A stretch of DNA of 64,000 nucleotides, from the NCBI GenBank assembly GCA_903839875.1, contig CAIMDZ010000189.1, forward strand, positions 1-64,000, given 5' to 3'. The notes beneath the pieces were generated by a model. The model had not been told where the DNA came from and did no database searches. It worked only from the letters and a program-made list of their open reading frames with translations. This document shows, piece by piece, positions 53,801 through 62,345 of the stretch; position 1 is the first letter of the stretch, and each line of letters begins with the position of its first letter. The position numbers and the translations under genes are program-made. This stretch comes from an uncultured Bacteroidota bacterium. GTDB taxonomy: Bacteria; Bacteroidota; Bacteroidia; Chitinophagales; Chitinophagaceae.

Positions 53801-56361
53801 GAATAAAGAGAGGTAGTAGAAGTTCCGCAAATACCGGTAACCCCGGTAATTGATGATGGTGTTGTGGTTACCGTTACCAACTTGGTAACTCTGCATGATC
53901 CCGGGAGGATGTATGTAATTGTTGCCGTGCCCAGGGTATTCCCTGTGACAATGCCGGTTAATGATCCTACAGTAGCAATAGAAACATTACTGCTGGTCCA
54001 TACGCCCCCGGCCGAAGTATCAATCAAAGTTGATGTATGGCCATTACAAACCAGTGTAGTACCTGTAATCGGTACCGGTGCAGTATAAACAGTGACCGAT
54101 TTTGTAACCGGGCATATTCCACCTGTAGTATAACTGATTGTAGCGATACCAGCTGTAATACCAGAAACAACTCCCGAGGTGGAAACAGTTGCAATGCCGG
54201 TCGAAGCACTGCTCCACAATCCTCCTGATGTACCGTCGCTAAGCCCTATTGCAGCACCTGTGCACACTGTACTTGCGCCTCCTATGGGCGCAGGAGATGC
54301 ATACACGGTTACTGTGGCAGTTGCTGCACAGCCCGACCCTACAGAATAAGTGATCACCGCAATACCGCTGGCAATTCCGGTGATTACTCCTGTGGCAGTA
54401 CCCACAGAAACTATGGAAGTAGAGGTACTGCTCCAGGTGCCGCCTGCGGGAATATCGCTCAACGTGGTTGTAGTACCTGAGCAAACAGTTCTTGTGCCTG
54501 TTATGGCTAAAGGCGCTGTATTAACAGTTACTGTTTGCATTACGGTGCATATTCCGCCTGTGGTATAGTATATGACAGTTATTCCGGTTGCAACTCCTGA
54601 AACTATACCTGATGATGAACCGATAGTGGCGATAGCCGGAGAACCTGAACTCCATGAACCTCCTCCTGTGGCATCAGAAAGTGTGGTTGTTGTTCCGGGG
54701 CAGACCGCTGAAATGCCAGTAATGCCGAGTGGAAAAGTATAAACAGTTACTGTTAAGGTAGTCATACACCCTGTTGCCAGGGTATAACTGATAATGGATG
54801 CGCCTCCTGTGATCCCGGTTACAAGCCCGGTGGTACCTATGGTAGCTATTGAGGTACTTCCACTATACCATGTACCACCTGAAGTTGCATCGCTAAGCAG
54901 AGTTGTTGATCCGGTACAAACAATATTTGTCCCGCTTATTGCAGCAGGAGTGGGGTTAATAGTTACATAAAGTGTGATAGTATCTGACAAATAACCATCG
55001 TTTACTGTTATTTTGAAAGTATCTAACCCGGAATAGCCGGTTGATGGGGTATATGTGATCCCTGAAGGTGTGATGGTTATGCCGGTTGAAGTCATTGTAT
55101 AGGCTACTGAGGCCGAGCCGTGGTAAGGACCCGATAAGAGCCCCCATGTTTCAGATTGCCCTGCATCAGAATCAATAACTGACAGCAATCCGTTGACAGG
55201 TGTTGCAATTGAATTTTGGCATACTATAAAAGTTGCGGAAGCCCCGCTGGTAAAATAGGGAGCCCTGTCATTTCCGCTTACTTTCCTTACTCTCTCATTG
55301 AAATTGTCTGCGATAATTACATTACCTGCCAGATCAATAGCTACTCCATAAGGATTATTCAGAAAGGCTGCAACAGCCGCGCCGCCGTCTCCGCCATAAC
55401 TTCCCGTTCCGCTTCCGGTAGGGCCGCTTCCGGCAATAGTGGTAATAATACCGGTTGCATTGATACGGCGTATGCGGTTGTTATATGAATCGGCTACAAG
55501 CACATTTCCGGCAGTATCAACAGCAATACCTGCCGGGTTATAAAAGTGCGCGGATGTGGCAGGCCCGCCATCACCACTAAAACTGCCGCTGCCTACCCCG
55601 GCTATTGTGGTTATGATACCAGAATTGTCAATTTTACGGATCCTGCAATCGTTAAGGTCTGAAAAATAAATATTCCCTCTGATGTCCACTGCTATTCCTA
55701 CCGGGTACCTCATTTCAGCAGCGGTAGCCGGCCCGCCATCTCCGCTGAAACCTGATGTTCCGTTTCCGGCAATGGTGGTGATTATACCTGTAGTATCAAT
55801 CTTCCTGATCCGGTGGTTATATTGGTCAGCAAGGTAAACGTTCCCAATTGTATCCGTTGCAACACCCCACGCCTGGTTTATCTGCGCGGCTGTTGCGGGT
55901 CCGCCATCTCCGCTGAATCCTGGTGAGCCTGTCCCTACTAATGTTGATATAATTCCGGCAGTGTTGACTTTCCTGATCCGGTAAACATTATAACCGCAAA
56001 TGTATAAATTACCCGGCCGGTCAACATTCAAACCGATAGGGCACGCTATCCTTCCTGCGGTTGCGGGACCTCCATCACCGGTGAAACCTGCAAAGGCAGG
56101 TACGCCTGCAATAGTGGTAATTATTCCAGCCGAATTAATCTTGCGTACAAGGCTGTTGCCATAATCAGCAATATAAACATTACGGGCTGTATCAACGGCA
56201 ATACCTCCGTAATAACTGTTTGCAATTTGTGCCGCAGTAGCTGGCCCGCCGTCTCCGGATAATCCTGCTGTACCTGTTCCTGCAATGGTTGAGATGGTCT
56301 GCGATTTTCCAATTAAAGAACTCACAAACAAAAGAGAAAGGAAAAGTAAATATCGTACCAT
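47839..56361 (-). CDS. Giant T9SS-secreted protein C (NHL propeller head, Big_2 stalk)
   Basis: 2840 aa from the ATG at 56361; the frame reaches a TTG at 56388, but MVRYLLFLSLLFVSSLIGKSQ begins the proper signal peptide. Residues 22-365 hold six NHL repeats of the form GDGGPATAA...GIAVD..GN.YIAD..N.RIRKI...GIITTIAG, which should form a propeller. A cadherin-like domain follows (about 368-470; YFTSGASATFIV, SGLDTFKITVNDGYL), related to the one in giant protein B. Then about 31 Big_2-like modules (472-2735), and a T9SS type A sorting domain (2749-2840; ILPNPNNGTFYL, VEITDMLGRSVY, NGMYLLTL). It lies opposite to giants A and B but shares their stalk. It is probably a long cell-surface or released protein whose head binds an unknown target. 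Confidence 0.85.
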   Translation of the reverse strand: MVRYLLFLSLLFVSSLIGKSQTISTIAGTGTAGLSGDGGPATAAQIANSYYGGIAVDTARNVYIADYGNSLVRKINSAGIITTIAGVPAFAGFTGDGGPATAGRIACPIGLNVDRPGNLYICGYNVYRIRKVNTAGIISTLVGTGSPGFSGDGGPATAAQINQAWGVATDTIGNVYLADQYNHRIRKIDTTGIITTIAGNGTSGFSGDGGPATAAEMRYPVGIAVDIRGNIYFSDLNDCRIRKIDNSGIITTIAGVGSGSFSGDGGPATSAHFYNPAGIAVDTAGNVLVADSYNNRIRRINATGIITTIAGSGPTGSGTGSYGGDGGAAVAAFLNNPYGVAIDLAGNVIIADNFNERVRKVSGNDRAPYFTSGASATFIVCQNSIATPVNGLLSVIDSDAGQSETWGLLSGPYHGSASVAYTMTSTGITITPSGITYTPSTGYSGLDTFKITVNDGYLSDTITLYVTINPTPAAISGTNIVCTGSTTLLSDATSGGTWYSGSTSIATIGTTGLVTGITGGASIISYTLATGCMTTLTVTVYTFPLGITGISAVCPGTTTTLSDATGGGSWSSGSPAIATIGSSSGIVSGVATGITVIYYTTGGICTVMQTVTVNTAPLAITGTRTVCSGTTTTLSDIPAGGTWSSTSTSIVSVGTATGVITGIASGIAVITYSVGSGCAATATVTVYASPAPIGGASTVCTGAAIGLSDGTSGGLWSSASTGIATVSTSGVVSGITAGIATISYTTGGICPVTKSVTVYTAPVPITGTTLVCNGHTSTLIDTSAGGVWTSSNVSIATVGSLTGIVTGNTLGTATITYILPGSCRVTKLVTVTTTPSSITGVTGICGTSTTSLYSAPSGGTWTSGSGWVATVGATSGLVAGLSAGTTLITYSLSTGCSSSITVSVFPTPGTITGTTSVCTGVTMTIADTPGTGIWTSSNPATATVGSSSGIVTGVSAGVTFITYTLPDGCFATTTITVNAPPGPITGIAVTCIGSTTTVTDPGGGIWSSASPGIATIGSLSGIVTGVSAGSAVITYSLGPGCSTSFTVNVSPVPTPVSGTTNLCAGSTSTLSDGTGGGYWTSSSPGIASVGSATGIITGVGPGTALITYAVAPGVGCSAAATVTVNAYPGVIGGVTSVCTGLTTSLAAGGTGTWSSGTTGIATIGSLTGIVTGIAAGTAIITYTIPPGCSTTTVVTVNPLPLPVTGPTHICLGSTITLSDATGSGYWTSSDATIADADAGTGIITGVSFGTATITYTLVTGCISTRGVIVDSLPDPITGISSVCSGSLTTLSDVAGGGTWSSSLPGIAIIGSASGIVTGVAAGTSTITYSIGASCTITTVVTVNPLPTVILGPINVCIGASVTLFDGVPGGTWSRSNTNVTIVPATGLVTGMAAGTTIITYTIPTGCYMTKTITVNSTPGIISGNLHLCLGATTTVSDSATGGIWSSSSPSIATIGSSSGIITGIALGTTTVTYSIGSGCLSTAIVTVNALPSGIAGASALCAGSTITLSDTISGGNWSSGAPGIATAGSSSGIVAGISSGTALITYALPSGCYKTKTVTVLPSPAVITGTTHLCAGDATILSNTVAGGAWSSASPSIATIGSASGIVSGISSGLATITYTLGSGCNTTKIVTINPLPSPITGLSVVCAGGATISLIDGTTGGTWSASGTALSIGSISGIVTGLSAGSSVITYALPTGCFRTTIISVNPVPSPITGPSAVCSGSSIALADITVGGTWSSSTTTIGTIGSSSGTVAGISIGTTTISYTLPTGCRMTTIVTVSTTPVSVTGVTTVCTGAATTLTDGVPGGLWISGSTGIATIGSLSGTVSGIAPGTTLITYSLGSGCTVTKTVTVTPSPTAITGSTSVCTGSSTILSDGMTGGVWTSSTTSVAAIGATSGILNTLTPGFTTITYSITSTGCTATLVITVNPSPAPITGPSAVCTDMSVTEADITTGGTWSSSYPSVTIGSVSGSVTGITTGTAVITYSLGSCPATRTLTVNGVSPITGASGVCVGATTSLFDPATGGTWSSPGSSGIISIGSATGIVTGLAAGTALVSYAAPTGCVATKTVTVNSGPFVISGTTHVCLGGTTILTDSAGGGIWSSSPTGIATIGSLSGLVSGLSSGTTIITYSLGTGCTVTRALSVNPLPFPISGASSLCAGSTTSLTDLSTGGAWSNTGYPGILSVGSSSGIVTGISSGTSVITYMLPTGCIATRTETVNAEPALVTGFARACIGQTTPLYDATTGGIWSSSSPSIASVGSGTGIVSGIVAGTATITYTLSDVGGCFTTAMVTVNPLPAPITGAVTTCIGSSTTFSDATPGGTWNCSGTTGIVSVGSVSGVVTGISAGIAIISYSSASGCITTKTITVNPLPTAITGINTVCIGTSTALFDSTSGGMWTSSNSMLATIGSGTGLVTGVNAGTATITYATGTGCFATIPVTINLSPPVITGTNHVCAGQTISLSDSVSGGSWVSGSPGIATIGSASGIVTGILGGTVTVSYTVPGSGCILIYPVTVNSVPPITGLSNLCAWGDTITIHDSNPAGSYSSTSVTILNLGSGNGKITANAPGTCSVTYTLTMGCFTTSVFTVNPLPGLITGSTNECIGFSTTFFNSVAGGLWSSSNPAIATAGSATGMITGISSGTAIITYSLPTGCKADTVIHVNPSPGMIIGYPTLVVSTSSLYTDFTPAGIWSSSNIAIATIGAGSGIVHGVTVGSVTITYSLGTGCIATKVLSVNPFTGVSTEDIGANACTVNSISILPNPNNGTFYLTGTSLKQNFSQENEEIRVEITDMLGRSVYSNQIIPQNGQIDTRIVLSDRVKNGMYLLTLQSGMERRVMHLAVSR
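48150..54950 (-). repeat. Array of about 31 Big_2-like modules in giant protein C
   Basis: In-frame tandem modules of about 70-76 codons, counted by the GG-x-W marker. Each carries VC.G near its start and GC near its end. Unlike giant B, I found no exact higher-order period here. Confidence 0.8.
55250..56300 (-). repeat. Six NHL repeats in giant protein C
   Basis: Six copies of about 56 codons with GDGGPATAA at the start of each and IRKI..GIITTIAG at the end. The sixth copy has GDGGAAVAA and ends RVRKVSG. Confidence 0.8.
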
Positions 56362-56630
56362 TCCAGCCACAGGTATATTTTTTACCAAATTAATTCTTTT
56401 ATTAATTTCAACCTAATAATCGGGTATATATTTTGTTAACTCAATTTATATAGTATGAAAAATTATATTTAAATAATAACCAGGAACTTAGAAGTCCTGT
56501 TATACTGGATATTATGGATTTTTTTTGGTGGAAAGGGGATCGCAAATTATATGCTTTATGAGCATGCTTACGCCAACCCTGTATTCGGAAGGATATTTTG
56601 TTTTAAGTTTATTTATAAGGTATTTATGAA

Positions 56631-57173
56631 TTATTCTTTCCCGCTCATTCCTTTAAACTGGTGGTGCGTTTCTTTGAAGAGTACATTGAAAGTGGTGAGA
56701 GAACCATAGATCGCAGTGATATATTGCTGCAGGTCTACTTTCTCGTCATCGGTCATTATTTTATGTGCATTGATCTTTTGCTCCAACACCCGCAGCCGGT
56801 CGCGCACCATAACAATCTTGTGGAAGAAAGTTTCTATTGGCACCTCTTTTGATTGCAGGGTAGGGTCTCCCGGCTTTAAGATCATGTTGCCGCGTTTCCA
56901 CCTCGGGCCTATAGGAACCATTTGCATTTCATGCAAACGCTGGTCCAGTATATTGCTTAGCGCCTGCTCTATGTCGGCTATGGTTATGTGGTCACTGCCC
57001 GGAGCAGCCTCTACTTCTTCAATAGTCTTCAGCTCAAAATCCTTGCTGATGCTTTTGGTCCCCTGTTGTGACTTGAACCAGATGATGTAAAATTCCGATG
57101 CCGTATCAACAATAACCCCCTTACCAAAATGCAGATGATCTACCCGCGAACCTATACCTAATTGTGTGCTCAT
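56631..57173 (-). CDS. Conserved hypothetical protein with N-terminal Tudor-like segment
   Basis: 180 aa, cytoplasmic. The first 50 residues ([19 protein letters not shown], then [19 protein letters not shown]) resemble the small SH3/Tudor-like domain found at the C-terminus of PcrA/UvrD helicases, which binds RNA polymerase. A helical region follows, with [18 protein letters not shown] and the segment [17 protein letters not shown], then [25 protein letters not shown], likely a coiled coil. I recall similar unannotated proteins across Chitinophagaceae, but no function. Transcription-linked binding is only an inference from the first domain. Confidence 0.65.
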   Translation of the reverse strand: MSTQLGIGSRVDHLHFGKGVIVDTASEFYIIWFKSQQGTKSISKDFELKTIEEVEAAPGSDHITIADIEQALSNILDQRLHEMQMVPIGPRWKRGNMILKPGDPTLQSKEVPIETFFHKIVMVRDRLRVLEQKINAHKIMTDDEKVDLQQYITAIYGSLTTFNVLFKETHHQFKGMSGKE

Positions 57174-57233
57174 TTTTTAAATTTCAGGCTCCGAAAATAA
57201 ACAAAAGAAATTTATGTGCGAAATAAGCTGGCT

Positions 57234-59768
57234 TTAATTCTTTACTGCCTTTATACTATAGTGCTTTTCACCAACAATGATATCGATGTTATATACCCCG
57301 CTTGCTAATTTTGATGCATCAATATTAGCTGCGTTTAGCTGGGTAAGCAGTGTATGCCCTGCTGCATCTGTTAACTTAATCGTGTAATTTCCCGGATTTT
57401 TATCTTTGAAAATCACCGTCCATTTGTCTGTTGCAGGATTAGGATAAAGTTGCACAACAGATTTTGATTCAGTTTTTACATCAAGCGGATAAAAGGGATG
57501 GACAAGGCTATTCTCCCAAACACCTCTGCCGTAAGTTGCTGTTCTGATCTTAAAATTTGCATAATTGATCTCAATGTCATCTATCATAACATTTGGAAGT
57601 CCTGTGCCATAAGCTGCCCAGACACCCGGTGTTGTAGAATCCGTATAATAGACGCCTATGTCTGTGCCCACGAATAATGCTCCCGGCGTCGTGAAGTCGC
57701 TTGCAATGCAGTTTGCAGGGATATCAGGCAGGTTGTAACTGATATTGGTCCATGTACTGCCACCGGTAGTGCTCCGGTATACTTTGCATCCGGTAACATA
57801 ACCCGAAAGTGTAACATAAACGATCATCGGATTGTAGTAATCTACCGCTATACGGGTTATTCCTGCCGAAGATGAGGGTAAACTTCCGGTCACATTTGTC
57901 CAACTGCTGCCACCATCAACAGTGCGCATTATGTGACTAAAATCGGCAGCATACAGCACCTGGGTATTGGAGGCTGCAATAGCCAGTGAGATAACGCCCG
58001 CATCGCCGGGGATAGAGGCGCCAAAAACTCCGCCTCCGGAAAGGGGCATTGCCGATGCGCCACCGTCATAGGAAGCGTAAACTTCATTCAGTCCGAAATA
58101 GATAGTATCTGCACTGTTCGGATTAAACACTACGGGTGAAGTCCAGGCACCCATAGCAGGAGAAGTGGGTATGGGATTGAATGTATAACCCATATCATAA
58201 GAAATACCAAAGTTGCCATATTGAGTGGATGCGATTTGTATATTTTCATCGTGCTGATAAATTGCGCATGCCATACCATCGCCATAGGGGCCATTTGAAA
58301 GTACCCAATTTGTTCCATCAAAATAAAAAGTAGCGTTATCCTGCAGGCCGCAAAGCATAATATAGGGATGCTGCCGGGAGGAGCTCATCCTGTATATCTG
58401 CGAGATCATTAATCCATTGCTTATGTTTGTCCATGTAAGGCCTCCGTTGCGGGTTACTACAATTCCCCCGTCGTTGCCATCATAAATGGTGTTCGTATGC
58501 AGCGGGTTAAATGCTAAACAATGATGATCGGGATGCACATAATACGATGTTGAATCCCATATGCTCCAGGTTGTGCTGCCATTAGTAGATATGCCCATGT
58601 AAAGTCCCAGCGCCAGTACTAAATTGGAATCAGAAGGTGATACCCCAAGCACCCTGCCATATTTGCCGTTGGTAGATGTAATTATTGTGGCTGGATAAGT
58701 AGAGGAAAATGTTGCGCCCATATCATGCGAATGCATCACTGCTTCAGCATCATTAAATATCCATATGCTGTTTGGTGAGGCAGGTGAAACTGCAATTGAA
58801 CAACGGCCTCCGCTTGCAATACCGGAATGTAAATTACTCCAGGTCAGCCCGGCATTATACGATACTTTCAGGTTAGGGCCATTTACTGCATAAATAGTGT
58901 CCGGTTGCATTGGGCGAAATGCCATTGTATAGGCATGGCCTGTGTCAACTACCGACCAGGTAACGCCTGCATCAGCCGTACGGTAAATGCCATGGCGGGT
59001 AGCAGCAAGCAGTATATTGGGATTATTGGGGTGAATCAATATTTTTTGAATATTGTCCCTGTTCGACTGAAGGTAGCTGAGGCCGGTTGTATGCCATGTG
59101 CTTCCGCCGTCAGTGCTTTTCATAACACCCGCTGAATACAAACCGCCCCAGAAAATACTATACGACGCATCCACTTCATAGCCATAACCATCTCCTGTGG
59201 CTGCATAGATAGTATCTGTATGGTGTGGATTAACTGCAATATCGGCTACACTTAATGCGGGAAAATTATCACTGTTAGATGTCCATGTTGCGCCGCAGTT
59301 ATGACTGATCCATACTCCGCCGCATGCAGCGCCCACATAAAGTGTATTGGTATCCAGGGGGTCCACCACAATGCTGTTGATCCTTCCTATTCCATAATAA
59401 TTTGTTGGCACATTGGTAGGCCCAAGCGGGGACCACGCAGCGCCGCTTGTGGTTTTAGCACCTATATTTGATTGTATTGCTTTCTCATACTCTTTCAAAA
59501 TTACATCAGGTCGTGGTAAATTGCCGGTTGGGAAACACCGTGGCGCCACCAGGTTATACCACCTGTTGAACCGTGCCAGGTCGTTATCAGCATCACCTTC
59601 GTTTTTATCGGTAGGGTTATGCAATACCTGTTCAAGGAATTGTTTTTTAATGGAATAAATGTTTTCCGAGTTTGGCTGAACCCGCGTAATTGGGCTAGTA
59701 ACATTTTGCTGGCCATGTAGTGAAAAAAAACCGAAAAAGCATATGGTAAGGAAAAGGTAGCGTATCAT
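57234..59768 (-). CDS. Sortilin/VPS10-like beta-propeller protein with T9SS sorting domain
   Basis: 844 aa from the ATG at 59768 (MIRYLFLTICFFGFFSLHGQ, a clear signal peptide); the open frame runs further upstream to 59840. From about residue 100 to 740 there are repeated BNR/Asp-box-like motifs: S.DGGSTWHTTG, SYDMGYTFNPI, STTGGSTWTNIS, SVDGGSSW, with NPHHTDTIYAATGDG-type segments between, as in VPS10/sortilin and exo-sialidase-like propellers. Residues 770-844 form a T9SS type A sorting domain (QLYPNPATDKWTV, GHTLLTQL, LASGVYNI). Relatives are often called glycosyl hydrolases, but no catalytic residues can be assigned. Fourth T9SS substrate in the window. Confidence 0.83.
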   Translation of the reverse strand: MIRYLFLTICFFGFFSLHGQQNVTSPITRVQPNSENIYSIKKQFLEQVLHNPTDKNEGDADNDLARFNRWYNLVAPRCFPTGNLPRPDVILKEYEKAIQSNIGAKTTSGAAWSPLGPTNVPTNYYGIGRINSIVVDPLDTNTLYVGAACGGVWISHNCGATWTSNSDNFPALSVADIAVNPHHTDTIYAATGDGYGYEVDASYSIFWGGLYSAGVMKSTDGGSTWHTTGLSYLQSNRDNIQKILIHPNNPNILLAATRHGIYRTADAGVTWSVVDTGHAYTMAFRPMQPDTIYAVNGPNLKVSYNAGLTWSNLHSGIASGGRCSIAVSPASPNSIWIFNDAEAVMHSHDMGATFSSTYPATIITSTNGKYGRVLGVSPSDSNLVLALGLYMGISTNGSTTWSIWDSTSYYVHPDHHCLAFNPLHTNTIYDGNDGGIVVTRNGGLTWTNISNGLMISQIYRMSSSRQHPYIMLCGLQDNATFYFDGTNWVLSNGPYGDGMACAIYQHDENIQIASTQYGNFGISYDMGYTFNPIPTSPAMGAWTSPVVFNPNSADTIYFGLNEVYASYDGGASAMPLSGGGVFGASIPGDAGVISLAIAASNTQVLYAADFSHIMRTVDGGSSWTNVTGSLPSSSAGITRIAVDYYNPMIVYVTLSGYVTGCKVYRSTTGGSTWTNISYNLPDIPANCIASDFTTPGALFVGTDIGVYYTDSTTPGVWAAYGTGLPNVMIDDIEINYANFKIRTATYGRGVWENSLVHPFYPLDVKTESKSVVQLYPNPATDKWTVIFKDKNPGNYTIKLTDAAGHTLLTQLNAANIDASKLASGVYNIDIIVGEKHYSIKAVKN

Positions 59769-59952
59769 AAGATGCTGTTTAGAAAATAAAGTTATTAATA
59801 AAACAGCAAGAAAATAACATTCATATTGTATTTCATTCATAAATTATCCAGGCAAAGTCGAAACGTCATCGGCCACGGTTATTGTTCCCACTTTAATTCA
59901 GTAAATATTAACCACCTCATGTTTTGAGAATGTGTTATTTTTACCACCATCC

Positions 59953-60681
59953 ATGGCAAAGGCTACTAAAAAACGATCAGGTATAGGCAGGTTTTTCAGG
60001 TTTGTATTCCGCTTCATACTGGTCTTGTTTATTTCTTCAGCGTTGTACATTTTCATGTGCCGGTGGGTAATGCCCCCCATCACCATTACGCAGATTGGTG
60101 GGTGGACTGGCGGTTACGGCATGCACAGGGATTATGTAAGCTGGAACAATATTTCGAGAAATGTGAAGCTGGCGGCACTGGCAAGCGAAGACCAGTTATT
60201 TCCTGAACATGGCGGCTTCGACTGGAAATCAATTGATAAAAGTATAAACGGACCTAAGAAGAAGAAACGCACACGTGGCGCAGGAGCAAGTACCATAAGT
60301 CAGCAGACAGCAAAAAATGTTTTTCTATGGCAGGGTACAGGGTGGGGCAGGTATGTGAGGAAGGCTCCGGAATTTTATTTTACACAGCTGATAGAGTGGA
60401 CATGGGGAAAGAAGCGTATCCTGGAAGTGTACCTGAACGTTATTGAAATGGGCCCCGGCATTTTTGGAATAGAGGCTGCCGCGCAAAAATATTTTCATAA
60501 ACATGCCAAAGACCTTAGCCGAAGCGAAGCTGCAATGATTATTGCCTGCCTGCCAAATCCCAAAAAATTCTCTGTTGCGCCTATGAGCCACAGAGTGAGC
60601 TGGCGCTATCCACAGATAATGGAGCAGATGAATAACCTGGAAGGGGACGAAGATATAGAAGCTTTGATAAAAACGCCTTAA
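59953..60681 (+). CDS. mtgA: Monofunctional biosynthetic peptidoglycan transglycosylase
   Basis: 242 aa from the ATG at 59953; an in-frame GTG at 59932 is less likely. A cytoplasmic basic start and one membrane helix (about residues 16-38, FVFRFILVLFISSALYIF) precede a GT51 domain. Motifs: ALASEDQLFPEHGGFDW with the catalytic Glu, GASTISQQTAKNVFLW, and KKRILEVYLNVIEMGPGIFGIEAAAQ. No transpeptidase domain follows, and the length fits MtgA. It polymerises lipid II into glycan chains on the outer face of the inner membrane. It stands alone between the propeller gene and a long spacer. Confidence 0.93.
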   Translation: MAKATKKRSGIGRFFRFVFRFILVLFISSALYIFMCRWVMPPITITQIGGWTGGYGMHRDYVSWNNISRNVKLAALASEDQLFPEHGGFDWKSIDKSINGPKKKKRTRGAGASTISQQTAKNVFLWQGTGWGRYVRKAPEFYFTQLIEWTWGKKRILEVYLNVIEMGPGIFGIEAAAQKYFHKHAKDLSRSEAAMIIACLPNPKKFSVAPMSHRVSWRYPQIMEQMNNLEGDEDIEALIKTP

Positions 60682-61244
60682 GATACTTGGTATATGTTAA
60701 TGGCCATGCTAAAGCTTGTTGTCCAATAAGCTTCTTATAGTTAAAATATAATAATTAAATTAATCAATAATAACGCATTTTTCTGCTTCGCTCCCATGCA
60801 TTGTATGACCTCCTGAAATGTTTTTTCTGTCGGTGTGACATTTTAGGGAGTGACTTCCTGAAAAGAACCAATAATGCTCTAGTAGCGGCCAATAATAGAA
60901 TTGAGAACATAGTAAGTGTGATTAAATTGTTATCAATTAATTTTAAATAGGCATTGCAAGATACTTACTTAAGTTTTGATTCAATATGTTTTTTGTGTTA
61001 TTATTTCTCGTATCCCCTTCTCTTAAATCCTACCGCCAGGCTATCTAATTTCAATTAACAAATCATGGTTAACTAATTGTTAATTATGTGAAATTACAGA
61101 AAAATCTGAAATCTCCAAAAAAAATCAAAATATTTTTTTATCAGGCATTTCAGTTTATTTGGAAGTTGGTAATTTAATTTCCAATGGTACTTCGTAATAA
61201 ATTTTCTTTCCAGTTACCTTTGAGGTTTAGTTTAAGATGCAGTA
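60682..61244. other. 563-bp AT-rich spacer before mnmH
   Basis: No open frame, tRNA-like fold or clear terminator is seen. The only supported feature is the promoter near the right end. The T-rich stretch at about 61090-61140 has no obvious function. Confidence 0.4.
61191..61222 (+). promoter_or_regulatory. Promoter of the mnmH-selD operon
   Basis: TACCTTTG at 61215-61222 matches the -7 consensus exactly. TTCG at 61191-61194, one mismatch from TTTG, lies 20 nt upstream at the usual -33 spacing. The start codon follows at 61245, giving a leader of about 15-20 nt. Confidence 0.55.
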
Positions 61245-62339
61245 ATGAACAAGATCAGGATTGATGAATTTTTAAACCTTGCACAACAACATCCTGTCAT
61301 CGACGTGCGCAGTCCGGGCGAATTTGCTCACGCACATATTCCCGGCGCATTTAGCCTCCCCTTATTTTCCGATGAAGAACGGAAAGTTGTTGGCACTGCC
61401 TACAAACAGCAAGGCAGGGCATTAGCAATTAAAATCGGCCTTGATTTTTTTGGCCCTAAAATGAGGCCGATGGTGGAAGAGGTAGAACAAATCATCAATA
61501 ATCAGTGTCAACTGCCAACTGCCAACTGCCAACTGCCGAAGACTGTCCTGCTTCATTGCTGGCGCGGGGGTATGCGAAGCGGTGCTGTTGCCTGGTTGCT
61601 CGATCTCTATGGTTATAAGGTTTATACACTTGCAGGAGGATATAAGGCTTTCAGGAATTGGGTATTACAGCAATTTGAAAAGCCGTATTCTTTCAAAGTT
61701 ATTGGTGGCTATACAGGCTCCGGTAAAACCATTGTGCTCCATGAATTAGGTGAGCGTCGCCATACAATAATTGATCTTGAAAAATTAGCGCATCATAAAG
61801 GTTCTGCATTTGGAGATTTGGGCGAGACCAAATCACCATCAGCCGAAATGTTTGAAAATGAATTGGCGCTTTCATTGTATGAAGTTAAAGACAGTCCGGC
61901 AATATGGATAGAGGATGAGAGCAGACGGATTGGAAATATTAATCTGCCAAATACACTATGGGAAACAATGCGCAGATCGCCGGTATTTTTTCTTGATATT
62001 CCTTTTGAGGAACGGCTCAAATACATTGCTGAGGAATACGGGAAATTTAAAAAAGAAGATTTAGCGAGCGCTACCTTGCGGATTCAGAAGAGACTTGGCG
62101 GACAAGATACAAGCACAGCGGTAAGCCATTTTAATGAAAATAACTTTATCGGGGCTTTCAGAATTTTACTTACATACTACGACAAATATTACAAGAAAGG
62201 TCTTCACGATCGTGTAAACCTGGACGAACTATTAACAATTGTACCCTGCAGCAGGGTAGTTGCCGGCGAAAATGCCGGGGCGTTATTATCCGTATTTCAA
62301 TCACACATACCAGGTGCGGTACAAGAACAAACAAATTAA
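61245..62339 (+). CDS. mnmH: tRNA 2-selenouridine synthase (SelU)
   Basis: 364 aa. It replaces sulfur with selenium at the wobble 2-thiouridine of certain tRNAs, using selenophosphate. An N-terminal rhodanese domain (VIDVRSPGEFAHAHIPGA) carries the active Cys105 in LLHCWRGGMRSG. A P-loop follows at 154-162 (GGYTGSGKT). The C-terminal part has IWIEDESRRIGN and LDIPFEERL, typical of the family. Odd point: residues 88-98 (CQLPTANCQLP) are encoded by four tandem copies of a 7-bp unit inserted just before the active-site loop. selD begins 6 nt after the stop, so the two are one operon. Confidence 0.93.
   Translation: MNKIRIDEFLNLAQQHPVIDVRSPGEFAHAHIPGAFSLPLFSDEERKVVGTAYKQQGRALAIKIGLDFFGPKMRPMVEEVEQIINNQCQLPTANCQLPKTVLLHCWRGGMRSGAVAWLLDLYGYKVYTLAGGYKAFRNWVLQQFEKPYSFKVIGGYTGSGKTIVLHELGERRHTIIDLEKLAHHKGSAFGDLGETKSPSAEMFENELALSLYEVKDSPAIWIEDESRRIGNINLPNTLWETMRRSPVFFLDIPFEERLKYIAEEYGKFKKEDLASATLRIQKRLGGQDTSTAVSHFNENNFIGAFRILLTYYDKYYKKGLHDRVNLDELLTIVPCSRVVAGENAGALLSVFQSHIPGAVQEQTN
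61509..61537 (+). repeat. Four tandem CAACTGC heptamers inside mnmH
   Basis: The unit CAACTGC occurs four times head to tail in the coding region. Seven is not a multiple of three, so gain or loss of one unit would shift the frame. In this sequence the frame is open. Confidence 0.8.
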
Positions 62340-62345
62340 TGTAAA

